A stretch of DNA of 64,000 nucleotides from Dickeya oryzae (lineage in GTDB: Bacteria > Pseudomonadota > Gammaproteobacteria > Enterobacterales > Enterobacteriaceae). Shown here in pieces: positions 55,337 through 63,739 of this stretch. Numbering within the stretch: the first letter of the stretch is position 1; the number at the start of each line of letters is the position of its first letter. Both the position numbers and the translations under genes were made by a program. The notes beneath the pieces were generated by a model. It worked only from the letters and a program-made list of their open reading frames with translations. It did no database searches and was not told the origin of the DNA. The stretch spans positions 124,001 to 188,000 of the forward strand of contig NZ_SULL01000006.1 in NCBI RefSeq assembly GCF_009372235.1, in the 5' to 3' direction.

Positions 55337-56121
55337 GCAAAAGTGAACAACTGGCGGATATGCAGCAACGCAGGGAGAAAATTCTGGAGATGGTGCGCGA
55401 AGACGGCACCGTCACCGTGAAAATGTTGACCGAAACCTTCGGGCTGACCGAAGCCACGATCCGCACCGATCTGCGTGAATTACAAAAAGAGGGTTACGTT
55501 CAACGTTATTACGGCGGGGCCACGCTGGTGACCGGCAAGCAAAATACCGGTGCCTTGCTGCTGGAACGGCAGATCAATCTGGCAGAGAAAGACGCCATTG
55601 GTCGGCTGGCTGCCACGCAGATAGAAAATGGCGACACGGTGATTTTCGATTCCGGTACCACCACCACCGCTATCGTCGAACACATGACGGCGATTCACCG
55701 GCTGTCGGTGATTACCACCGCGGTCAATATCGCGCTCAAACTGGGCGGCGAACCCGGCATCAATATCCTGCTCACCGGCGGCACCTTCAAGTTTCCTACG
55801 CTCTCCACCTCGGGTGAAAAGGCCGCCAGCTTTTTCGAAAACGTGCTGGCCGAAAAACTGTTCCTCGCCACCGCCGCCATCTCCCCGCGTATGGGACTGA
55901 GCTTTCCCAGCGAAACCGACATCAAGGTCAAAAGCGCGATGATCCGCTCCGCCAAAACGGTGTATGTGGTGGCGGACTCCAGCAAGATAGGCAAGGTATC
56001 GATGTTTGCCCTGCCGTGCGACTGGAGCAACATCCACTACCTGATCACCGATGCCGGCATCAGCCAGGAAGCCGTCAACGCCTTCGAAGCGCTGGGGGTT
56101 ACGGTGATGGTGGCGAGCTGA
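55330..56121 (+). CDS. DeoR-family transcriptional regulator
   Basis: A 263-residue DeoR-type regulator with an N-terminal winged HTH (VTVKMLTETFGLTEATIRTDL, in part; about 29-50) and a sugar-phosphate sensing domain (GDTVIFDSGTTT near 100, TAAISPRMGLSF near 180, VADSSKIGK near 216). The start is a TTG 8 nt after AGGAG, which keeps the level low. It is divergent from the split-transketolase operon and is the likely repressor, lifted by a phosphorylated intermediate. The family commonly senses sugar phosphates. Confidence 0.9.
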   Translation: MKSKSEQLADMQQRREKILEMVREDGTVTVKMLTETFGLTEATIRTDLRELQKEGYVQRYYGGATLVTGKQNTGALLLERQINLAEKDAIGRLAATQIENGDTVIFDSGTTTTAIVEHMTAIHRLSVITTAVNIALKLGGEPGINILLTGGTFKFPTLSTSGEKAASFFENVLAEKLFLATAAISPRMGLSFPSETDIKVKSAMIRSAKTVYVVADSSKIGKVSMFALPCDWSNIHYLITDAGISQEAVNAFEALGVTVMVAS

Positions 56122-56172
56122 ACCCGCAGCATCAGGTCGCAGGAATCGCTTTCGCAGACAACCAGAGGCTTG

Positions 56173-56204
56173 CCACCGGGACGCTCGCGCCCCCCCCCCG
56201 GTGG
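56173..56204. other. Hairpin with a C10 homopolymer between convergent genes
   Basis: CCACCGGG (56173-56180) pairs with CCCGGTGG (56197-56204); a run of ten C (56190-56199) lies in the loop and 3' arm. It sits between the convergent ends of the DeoR-type and AhpD-like genes and may terminate both. Confidence 0.45.
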
Positions 56205-56212
56205 TACGCTGG

Positions 56213-56644
56213 CTACTGGCGTGCTCCGATAGCCAGCCGATTGAACGCGCTCATCAGGGCGATGGCAAAGCAAAGATCGGCTATCTCCGTCTCGGTGAAG
56301 TGGTCGCGCAGCGGTGTGAAATCCGCATCCGGTGCATGGGTCTGCGCCACGTCGACCAGTGATTCCGTCCACGCCAGCGCGGCCTGCTCACGCGGGCTGT
56401 ATAACGAACACACCCGCCACCCTGCCAGACTATCCACTTTTTCATTGCTGACGCCTGCGCGCCGCAACCATCCGGCGTGCATGTTTAAACAAAAGGCACA
56501 GCCGTTGATTTGCGAAATGCGTAAATAAACCAGTTCGATCAGTTCAAGACCGAGCGTGCTTTTCTCCAGCGCTTTTTTGGTCGTCAACAGCCCCTGGTAG
56601 GCTTCCGGCGACAGCGTGGCATACGGCAAACGTAATGTACTCAT
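56213..56644 (-). CDS. AhpD-like / carboxymuconolactone decarboxylase family protein
   Basis: A 143-residue protein of the AhpD-like superfamily. The redox motif INGCAFCLNMHAG near residue 46 contains the CxxC and downstream His used for peroxidase-type chemistry. Members support alkylhydroperoxide reduction; many have unknown substrates. It overlaps the upstream GNAT gene by 4 bp, so both are made from one mRNA. Confidence 0.87.
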   Translation of the reverse strand: MSTLRLPYATLSPEAYQGLLTTKKALEKSTLGLELIELVYLRISQINGCAFCLNMHAGWLRRAGVSNEKVDSLAGWRVCSLYSPREQAALAWTESLVDVAQTHAPDADFTPLRDHFTETEIADLCFAIALMSAFNRLAIGARQ

Positions 56645-57093
56645 CGTGTTTCTCCACTGTAGATCGGCGCGTTAAAACGTAGGGCTCGCGCCAACAGCCC
56701 CTGACGAAAATAGAAACGGTGGGCTAACGCATTGGATAACGCAGAATCCAGCACCAGTTGGGCACACTGTTCGCGTGCCGCTTCCTGATACATGGCCTGC
56801 ATCAGCCGATCGCCAATGCCCTGCCCGCGCACCTCGTCCCGGCATACCAGGTCATCAACGTACAGAAAGCGCCCATACACCAGATTTTCCTGCACCCGGT
56901 ACCCAGCCAGCCCAAGCGCAACATCGGCCTGCCAGGCGACCAGCAACTGGTAGCCATGCTGTGCCTGCCGTTGCACCTGACGAACAAATTGCTCGCCGTC
57001 GGTTAAATGCGGTCGCAAGGCCTGCATCAGACTAAAACACGCCCGTTGTTCCGCCTGACTCGTGGCCCATGCCAGATGAATGTCAGCCATCAT
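56641..57093 (-). CDS. GNAT-family N-acetyltransferase
   Basis: A protein of about 150 residues when started at 57093, after TAAGGA. It shows the acetyl-CoA loop VCRDEVRGQGIGDRLMQAMY near residue 80 (numbered from the ATG) and ALAHRFYFRQGL near 125. The substrate is unknown. It is divergent from the MocR-type regulator, which may control this pair. Confidence 0.85.
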   Translation of the reverse strand: MMADIHLAWATSQAEQRACFSLMQALRPHLTDGEQFVRQVQRQAQHGYQLLVAWQADVALGLAGYRVQENLVYGRFLYVDDLVCRDEVRGQGIGDRLMQAMYQEAAREQCAQLVLDSALSNALAHRFYFRQGLLARALRFNAPIYSGETR

Positions 57094-57197
57094 TTCGATC
57101 CTTACGCCATGAAGAGGGTTGCAATGCGGGTTACTGTAGGCCGACAATGGCCTACTCAACAGGGGCAAGAAATGTCATTTTGATAAGGACATAGCCG

Positions 57198-58646
57198 ATG
57201 GATTTTCTGACCAGACCGTTTTCGTCAGCACCGTCCACGCCACTCCATCAACAGCTTTACCAGCGGATCCGCGATGCCATCGCCTCCGGGCAATTGCGCC
57301 CCGGCGAGCGTGTTCCCTCGGTGCGCAGCCTCGCCAGCGAGCTGAATCTGGCACGCGGCACGGTGGAAACGGCCTATCAGAGACTCACCAGCGAAGGTTA
57401 CCTGTTGCCGCAGGGTCCGGCTGGGACGATCGTCTCCCCCGGCTTAACCAACCTGACGCCGGGTCATCCCCCCGTCACCCCGTCGCCGTCCCGACAGCAA
57501 CCCGAACCGCCGCCCCCGGCGATTCTGCCGTTCCAGTTGGGATTACCGGCGCTGGATGCCTTTCCACGCAAAACCTGGAACCGACTGACGGGACAATGCC
57601 TGCGAACGCTGTCCGGTGAGGCGCTCGCCTACCCTGACCCACAGGGATACCTGCCGTTACGCCGTGCGATTGCCGCCTATCTCGGTGTTTCCCGCGGTAT
57701 CGCCTGCTCAGAGCATCAGGTTTTTATCACCGCCGGGTATCACTGCTCGCTGGATTTGATCTGTCGATCGCTGTTCACACCCGGTGATCTGGGTTGGTAT
57801 GAAGACCCCGGCTACCCGCTGGCGCGGCGCTTTCTGCTGCATGCGGGTATGCAACTGGCTCCGGTATCGGTGGATGAAGAGGGGATCGATGTGGCCGCAG
57901 GCGAACAATACGCCGGGCATGCCCGCTTCGCCGTTGTCACGCCAACCCATCAAAGCCCGCTTGGCGTCGCGCTCTCGTTGCCGCGGCGTCTGGCGTTGCT
58001 GGCGTGGGCGGCTCGCCGAGGGGCGTGGATTATCGAAGATGATTACGACAGTGAATTCCGCTATCACGGTCGGCCACTGCCGGCACTCAAAAGTCTGGAT
58101 AGTGACGAGCGGGTTATTTACACCGGCACCTTCAGTAAGGTGTTTTTCCCCGGTCTCAGGCTGGCTTATCTGGTGGTGCCACAGGCACAGCTCAGGGTCT
58201 TTCGGCAAACAGCCACCCTCCTGCACAGTAACGGGTTTATCCTGCCGCAGGCCACCGCCGCCGATTTTATGGAGCACGGGTATTTTGCCCGACACATCAG
58301 AAAAATGCGCACACTCTACGCTGAGCGTCGCCGTTATCTGCAAGACGCACTTACCACGCTTGCCGACCACCGTTTGCAGCTTCACACCAGTGCGGGCGGC
58401 ATGCACCTGCTGGCCCGCTTGCTGCCGGGCAGCGCGCACGATGTGGATATCGCGGCAGAAGCGGTCAGTGCCGGGTTATCCATTCAGGCACTGAGCCAGT
58501 GGCGGCAACAGCCAGGCCACGAGGAAGGATTACTGCTTGGTTTCACCAATCTGGTGAGTGCGCAGCAGGCGCATCAGCTTACGCAACGCCTCTGCGCGTT
58601 GCCGTCGTTTCAACGCCTGCCCGCCATCAGGCAACAACCTGACTAG
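57198..58646 (+). CDS. MocR/PdxR-family regulator (GntR HTH fused to aminotransferase fold)
   Basis: A 482-residue fusion. The N-terminal GntR winged HTH (residues 15-80) has PLHQQLYQRIRDAIASGQL and GERVPSVRSLASELNLARGT. The rest is a class I aminotransferase-like domain with the PLP lysine in YTGTFSKVFFPGLRLAY near residue 315 and DDYDSEFRY near 280. MocR proteins bind PLP and often regulate PLP synthesis or GABA/taurine-type genes. The targets here may be the divergent GNAT/AhpD-like genes. Its stop overlaps the stop of the convergent exporter at one CTAG. Confidence 0.9.
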   Translation: MDFLTRPFSSAPSTPLHQQLYQRIRDAIASGQLRPGERVPSVRSLASELNLARGTVETAYQRLTSEGYLLPQGPAGTIVSPGLTNLTPGHPPVTPSPSRQQPEPPPPAILPFQLGLPALDAFPRKTWNRLTGQCLRTLSGEALAYPDPQGYLPLRRAIAAYLGVSRGIACSEHQVFITAGYHCSLDLICRSLFTPGDLGWYEDPGYPLARRFLLHAGMQLAPVSVDEEGIDVAAGEQYAGHARFAVVTPTHQSPLGVALSLPRRLALLAWAARRGAWIIEDDYDSEFRYHGRPLPALKSLDSDERVIYTGTFSKVFFPGLRLAYLVVPQAQLRVFRQTATLLHSNGFILPQATAADFMEHGYFARHIRKMRTLYAERRRYLQDALTTLADHRLQLHTSAGGMHLLARLLPGSAHDVDIAAEAVSAGLSIQALSQWRQQPGHEEGLLLGFTNLVSAQQAHQLTQRLCALPSFQRLPAIRQQPD

Positions 58647-60034
58647 TCCGTTTTCAGACGCGAAATCCGCTGCCCGCTGACAATGGCGGCCAGCGTCGCG
58701 AAGGTGCCAGCTGTCATCAACGCCGCATGGGTCCCTAATCCGCCGAACAGGTTAAACATCAGTGCCACCAGCGCCGCGCCGGTGGTCTGCCCCACCAGTC
58801 GGGCTGTGCCCAACATACCGCTGGCACCACCGCTGCGATGACGGGGTGCCGCGCTGATGATGGTGTGATTATTCGGCGACTGGAACAGCCCAAACCCAAT
58901 GCCGCACAACATCATGCGCAGACAGATCTCCAGATAGCCAGGCTTCGCCGGTAACCAGGCCAGAGAAAACAGCCCCAGCGCGAACAGCGCCAGCCCGATG
59001 GTACACAAAATCCCAGCGTTAAAACGCTCAATCAAGCGCCCCGCCAGCGGTGCCACCGCCATGATCGCCAACGGCCAGGGTGTCAGCAGCAAACCGGTCT
59101 CGATTTCATTCATCCCCAATGCGCTCTGGAAATAGAACGGCAGCGAGACCATCGCCAGCATCTGGGCGCAGAACGAACTGATCGACGTGCCCATCGACAA
59201 CGCAAACACCGGAATACGCAGCAGATCCACCGGCAGCAGCGGATAAGGCTGGCGTAGCTGACGACGGAAAAAATAGCCGCCGACCAGCAGGGTCAGCAAC
59301 AATTCGCCCAGCACCAGCCAGCTATTCTGTTGGTGGGCAAAGCCCCCCAACGCCACGAAAAACAGCCCGAAGGTCAGCGCATTCAGTACCGCGCTTGGGG
59401 TATCGAAGCGTTGTGTTCTCATGCCATCGTTACGCGGCAGGAAACGCCAGCCCAGTATCATGGCCACCACGCCGAACGGCACATTAATGGCAAATAACCA
59501 TTGCCACGACGCCACGCCCAGAATCCCGGCGGCGATGGTCGGCCCGGCAGCGGTGGACACCGCCACCACCAGCGAGTTGATCGCCATACCTCGCCCCAGT
59601 CGATCTCTGGGGTAGATAAGCCGGATCAACGCCGTGTTGACGCTCATCAACGCAGCTGCCGCCAGCCCTTGCAGAATACGCGCCAGCGTCAGCGTCGCCA
59701 GTGAATCGGACATCGCGCAGACAAACGACATCAGCGTAAACAGCACCAACCCCACCAGATACACCCGACGGTAACCGACGATATCGCCCAGCGACGACAG
59801 CGACAGCAGCGTCATGGTGACGGCCAGCTGATACGCATTAACGATCCAGATAGAAGAAGCCGGACTGGTGTTGAAATCGCCCGCGATAGTCGGCAACGCT
59901 ACGTTGACGATCGCGCCATCCAGCACCGCCATGGAAATACCGCATGCAATCGCGAAAATGGCACCGAGACGCGCCGGCATCGGTAATCCGTCAGTAACGG
60001 ATCCCGAACCCTGAGAAGTGACAACAGCGTTCAA
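58643..60034 (-). CDS. MFS multidrug exporter (14-TM, EmrB/QacA type)
   Basis: A 463-residue DHA2-type transporter with about 14 hydrophobic segments and the antiporter motifs VLDGAIVNVALPTIA in segment 1 and LSSLGDIVGYRRVYLVG after segment 2. The frame begins at a TTG (60034); an ATG at 59980 just before the first segment is an alternative. It most likely exports drugs or plant phenolics by proton exchange. No EmrA-type adaptor is next to it. Confidence 0.9.
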   Translation of the reverse strand: MNAVVTSQGSGSVTDGLPMPARLGAIFAIACGISMAVLDGAIVNVALPTIAGDFNTSPASSIWIVNAYQLAVTMTLLSLSSLGDIVGYRRVYLVGLVLFTLMSFVCAMSDSLATLTLARILQGLAAAALMSVNTALIRLIYPRDRLGRGMAINSLVVAVSTAAGPTIAAGILGVASWQWLFAINVPFGVVAMILGWRFLPRNDGMRTQRFDTPSAVLNALTFGLFFVALGGFAHQQNSWLVLGELLLTLLVGGYFFRRQLRQPYPLLPVDLLRIPVFALSMGTSISSFCAQMLAMVSLPFYFQSALGMNEIETGLLLTPWPLAIMAVAPLAGRLIERFNAGILCTIGLALFALGLFSLAWLPAKPGYLEICLRMMLCGIGFGLFQSPNNHTIISAAPRHRSGGASGMLGTARLVGQTTGAALVALMFNLFGGLGTHAALMTAGTFATLAAIVSGQRISRLKTD

Positions 60035-60202
60035 AGTTATACCCGAAGATGAAAAGCGTGGCAGGCACGGCAGGCTATCCGCCGCACGTTTTTTGTACCT
60101 GTTACCCTACTGGGTTTGGCTGGCAGGCGCAATTGAAGCACTCGGCAAATCGTGCTCCGTGCTGCTGATGAACCCCATGATTTTTATATCGCCACCTGGC
60201 AT

Positions 60203-60235
60203 AGTTAACGCATCAACTAACGTGATGCGTTAACT
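60203..60235. promoter_or_regulatory. Perfect 13-bp inverted repeat upstream of the HNH gene
   Basis: AGTTAACGCATCA and TGATGCGTTAACT are perfect inverted copies with a 7-nt spacer, ending 17 bp before the HNH endonuclease start. It lies between divergent genes, so an operator is more likely than a terminator. Folded in RNA it would sit just before the ribosome site. Confidence 0.65.
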
Positions 60236-60252
60236 TACTAGCAAGTGCTGAT

Positions 60253-61038
60253 ATGGCCGAAAGAAGACTCTGGACACGAGACGAATTATTGATCGCGTTT
60301 ACGCTATACGACGTATTGCCATCGGGTAAACAAGACGCCAATAACCATTTGATTAAGTATTATGCGGCCAAAATCGGTAGAACCCCCGCAGCATTGGTTA
60401 TGAAGTTGGGGAACTTCGCTAGCCTTGATCCTGTAGTGATTAAATCAGGCCGAGCTGGGCTAAGCCAGGTATCCAAAGCCGACAGGGAACTGTGGCAGGA
60501 ACTGGAGCGTGACCCACAAGCCTTTGAGCAGCAATGCCAACAGGCTGTCACGGCGTTAACCGCGCCGGATGACACCTCGCAGCACGCCCTTGAAGCCGCG
60601 CCGCCCGACTACTACGGACACGAACGTATGGCCATCACCACCGTGCGCGTGGGTCAGCAACAGTTTCGCAAACGGGTGTTGAAAGCCTACGACGAACGCT
60701 GCTGCATTACCGGGCTGGAAGAACCGATTTTATTGATTGCCAGCCATATTCGGCCATGGAAAGACATCGCCGAGCACCGTTTAGACCCCAGCAACGGCCT
60801 GTGCTTGTCCGCGCTGCACGACAAAGCCTTTGACAAAGGGTTGATCGGATTTAACGACCACCTGGAGTTAATGCTCTCGCCACGCCTCAAAATGCTGAGC
60901 AGCGAGATAGTACAAAACCAGTTCGAGCAATACGAAGGCAAGCAATTACACTTGCCAACAGACCCACACCATCACCCTAAACTTGAGCACATTCGCCACC
61001 ACCGCAAACATCTCTTCGGGAAACACGAACAGATGTAA
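60253..61038 (+). CDS. HNH endonuclease
   Basis: A 261-residue protein whose C-terminal half is an HNH nuclease of the predicted-restriction-endonuclease type: AYDERCCITGLEEPILLIASHI (in part, near residue 145) with two Cys and the catalytic His, then NGLCLSALHDKAFDKGLI near 185. The N-terminal half has a helical region (WTRDELLIAFTLY near residue 7, KIGRTPAALVMKLGNFASLD near 41) that is shared with many such genes and probably binds DNA. No methyltransferase is adjacent, so it may be a modification-dependent or stand-alone nuclease. Confidence 0.85.
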   Translation: MAERRLWTRDELLIAFTLYDVLPSGKQDANNHLIKYYAAKIGRTPAALVMKLGNFASLDPVVIKSGRAGLSQVSKADRELWQELERDPQAFEQQCQQAVTALTAPDDTSQHALEAAPPDYYGHERMAITTVRVGQQQFRKRVLKAYDERCCITGLEEPILLIASHIRPWKDIAEHRLDPSNGLCLSALHDKAFDKGLIGFNDHLELMLSPRLKMLSSEIVQNQFEQYEGKQLHLPTDPHHHPKLEHIRHHRKHLFGKHEQM

Positions 61039-61185
61039 TGTATTAGCCTGACTAATTACAGATTAAATCTATTCATTGGCCTTATCGCCGAAAGTTATCC
61101 ATTATCCCCCTCGAGTACAGGACTGGGCGGCCATGCCGCTCAACCTATTGTTATTATTTGATTTATCTGTGATGAAAGAGAAACC

Positions 61186-61806
61186 ATGCCGTTACCTGTT
61201 TTTATTACCGGCTTGATGACCGGAGCCGGTTTGATCGTCGCGATCGGCGCGCAAAACTCCTTTGTGTTACGTCAGGGGATGCGTCGGGAGCATGTATTTT
61301 GGGTCAGTACAGTGTGTTTTTTATGCGACCTGGTGCTGATGACGCTCGGCGTGCTGGGCCTGGGGAAAATCATTAACGACAGTAAACCGGCGATCACCAT
61401 GCTGACGCTCGCCGGGGTGCTGTTTCTGTTGTGGTATGGCTATAACGCGCTGAAAAGCGCCTGGCTTGGCAACCACCAACTGACGGTTACCGCGCCAGCG
61501 GATGGTCTGCGCCGACGCACGGTGATCAGCGCCACTCTGGCGGTCAGCCTGCTAAACCCGCATGTCTATCTGGATACGGTGGTGATTATCGGTGGTATTT
61601 CTTCCGGCATCGCCCCTGACCTGAAGCCGTTTTATCTGGCCGGGACGGTCAGCGCCTCGTTGATCTGGTTTTATACCATCGGCTACACGGCCGCGGCCTG
61701 CTCGCGTTATTTCGCCCGGCCCGTCACCTGGCGCATCATTGACTCACTGATCGGCTGCTACATGATTTTTATGGCGTTTCAGCTATGCCGCTTTCTGTAC
61801 CAGTGA
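61186..61806 (+). CDS. LysE/ArgO-family amino acid exporter
   Basis: A 206-residue inner-membrane exporter with six hydrophobic segments and the family opening GLIVAIGAQNSFVLRQGMRR, which in E. coli ArgO and Corynebacterium LysE marks basic amino acid export. LNPHVYLDTVV near residue 125 is also typical. It exports arginine or lysine with high likelihood. Its 3' end overlaps the convergent PfkB gene by 38 bp. No ArgP-type regulator is adjacent. Confidence 0.88.
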   Translation: MPLPVFITGLMTGAGLIVAIGAQNSFVLRQGMRREHVFWVSTVCFLCDLVLMTLGVLGLGKIINDSKPAITMLTLAGVLFLLWYGYNALKSAWLGNHQLTVTAPADGLRRRTVISATLAVSLLNPHVYLDTVVIIGGISSGIAPDLKPFYLAGTVSASLIWFYTIGYTAAACSRYFARPVTWRIIDSLIGCYMIFMAFQLCRFLYQ

Positions 61807-62782
61807 TAACGCGACCCGATGCGCTCGCGTCACCGCGCAGCCACTCGATACGCTTCGTCGGCCAGGCCTGTAGTCGCGCTTGTGCATCCGCATAAAGCGG
61901 CATAGCATTGGCCGCCCCTTCCCGCTCCACGCAGACAGCCGCATAGGCACTGGCAAACAGGGCCGCCTCGGCTAAGGTTTCCCCCGCCGCCAGCCGGGCT
62001 GCCAGTGCGCCATTAAAGGCATCCCCGGCACCGGTAGTGTCTTTCGGCTGTGCCGGGAAAACCGGAATACGTGCCAGACTATCGCCGGTAGACAAGAGCG
62101 CCCCCTGAGTACCCAGCGTAATCATCAGTTTTGCCACCCCTTTATCGTGCAGCACCTCGGCGGCACGTTCGGCGCTCTCCCAGTCACTGACGGCCACACC
62201 GGTGAGCTGGGTGGCTTCCGTACTATTGGGGGTGAGCAAATCGACGTGGCGCAAGAACGCGTTGCTGACCTTCTGCCACGGTGCCGGGTTGACGATGACG
62301 TAAGTGCCCGCGTCACGTGCGGTATCCATCATCCGCTGGATAGCGTTCAGATTATTTTCCAGTTGCATCAACAGGATGTCAGCCGCCGCCACCGTTGGTC
62401 GACAACGGGCGACTTCAGCCGCTGTCACCGTCAGGTTTGCGCCGGGATAGACCGAAATCATGTTTTCGGCGTCATCACCCGCCACGTAAATCAGCGCGTT
62501 GCCGGTCGGTTTTTCCTTACAGGTAAACAGGGTGATAGCGTCAAAACCACTGTGCTCCAGATGGCGGCGGGCGTAAGAACCAAAGTCATCCCGCCCGACC
62601 TTGCCGATGTAGTGCACCCGTGCGCCTGCCCGCATCGCCGCCATCGCCTGATTCGCCCCTTTACCACCCGGCCCCATCATGCTGTGCTGAGCAATCAACG
62701 ACTCACCGGGTGCCGGGAAGCGCTGCATATGCGAAACGATATCCAGATTGAACGAGCCAAACACGCACACTTTGCCTTTCAT
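61769..62782 (-). CDS. PfkB-family sugar kinase (ribokinase type)
   Basis: A 337-residue kinase, with the ATG at 62782 after GGGAGAAG. Ribokinase features: FGSFNLDIVSHMQRFPAPGES at the N terminus (in part), GGKGANQAMAAMRAG near 40 and the catalytic DTTGAGDAFNGALAARLA near 250. The C terminus is about 25 residues longer than E. coli ribokinase and runs into the exporter gene. It follows the ROK kinase in a leftward operon of allose type and probably phosphorylates a pentose or related sugar. Confidence 0.88.
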   Translation of the reverse strand: MKGKVCVFGSFNLDIVSHMQRFPAPGESLIAQHSMMGPGGKGANQAMAAMRAGARVHYIGKVGRDDFGSYARRHLEHSGFDAITLFTCKEKPTGNALIYVAGDDAENMISVYPGANLTVTAAEVARCRPTVAAADILLMQLENNLNAIQRMMDTARDAGTYVIVNPAPWQKVSNAFLRHVDLLTPNSTEATQLTGVAVSDWESAERAAEVLHDKGVAKLMITLGTQGALLSTGDSLARIPVFPAQPKDTTGAGDAFNGALAARLAAGETLAEAALFASAYAAVCVEREGAANAMPLYADAQARLQAWPTKRIEWLRGDASASGRVITGTESGIAETP

Positions 62783-62845
62783 ACCGCTTCTCCCGTTGAT
62801 CTTTCTTCCACGCCATCTTGACGGCGACACGCCACCCGCACGCCG

Positions 62846-63739
62846 TTATTTCCCGAAATACCGCTCTGCCGCCAGACAGGCACCGCGACACCCGGTGTGA
62901 TCGGTGGCGGCGCTCACCACCAGTTTCAACCCATGTCGGGTGACCGGTGGACGCAAATGCTGCATGAGCCGTGACCGGAGCTGTTGCAGCGGAAAGTCCG
63001 CCATCGACAGTACGCCGCCACCCAAAATCAGGTACTCCGGGTCCAGAATGTTCATTTCCGTCGCAATGGCTTGCGCCAGCCGGTCGATAAAAGCGCACAG
63101 ATCCGGGTGATCGCGTTGCGCCGAAAACAGCGTGGCAAGCGGGGTCTGTGGGCAATGGGTCTGCGCCCACTGGCTAAGCCAATGGCCGCTGGTGATGGTT
63201 TCCACACACCCTGCATTGCCACACGGACAAGCCTGCGGATTATCCGGCCACGGGATGTGCCCCAACTCGCCGGAGCCACCGTGCTGGCCGTGGTAAAACT
63301 GGCCGTTGATCCACAGGCTGTTGCCTAAACCGGTGCCAAGATATATCCCGACGGCGTGTTGCGGCAGGCTCTCCAGTTGCAGTAAATCCCACAGCATCAG
63401 GTGGTTGACGTCTTTATCCATCGCCACCGGCACGCCGACCCGCTCCGCCAGTTGGCGTGCCACCGGCTGACCATCCAACGCGGGAATAAACGGCAGCGAC
63501 ACGACCTGCTGGCGGTCATGACTGAGGATACCCGGCAACCCCAGCATCACCCCGCCGATGGCACAGCTCGCCGCCGCCAGCACCGGGCGCAACACCTGCG
63601 CCAGTGCGCCGAGCGCATCCGGCTCGCGGGCCCAACTGGCGGTCGGCACTTTGTGAAACCCCGACCAGCGCCGCTGTGCATCCATCACCAGCAACCGGGT
63701 GCTGGTACCGCCAATATCCACACCCAACCAGCCAGTCAT
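62846..63739 (-). CDS. ROK-family sugar kinase (AlsK-like)
   Basis: A 297-residue ROK kinase when started at 63739, which shares a base with the stop of the epimerase gene. It shows the ATP loop DIGGTSTRLLVMD near residue 7, GIYLGTGLGNSLWING near 125, GGSGELGHIP near 147 and the ROK zinc site CPCGNAGCVE near 163. Beside an AlsE-type epimerase it is likely an allose (or other aldohexose) kinase like AlsK, though ROK enzymes vary. Confidence 0.88.
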   Translation of the reverse strand: MTGWLGVDIGGTSTRLLVMDAQRRWSGFHKVPTASWAREPDALGALAQVLRPVLAAASCAIGGVMLGLPGILSHDRQQVVSLPFIPALDGQPVARQLAERVGVPVAMDKDVNHLMLWDLLQLESLPQHAVGIYLGTGLGNSLWINGQFYHGQHGGSGELGHIPWPDNPQACPCGNAGCVETITSGHWLSQWAQTHCPQTPLATLFSAQRDHPDLCAFIDRLAQAIATEMNILDPEYLILGGGVLSMADFPLQQLRSRLMQHLRPPVTRHGLKLVVSAATDHTGCRGACLAAERYFGK

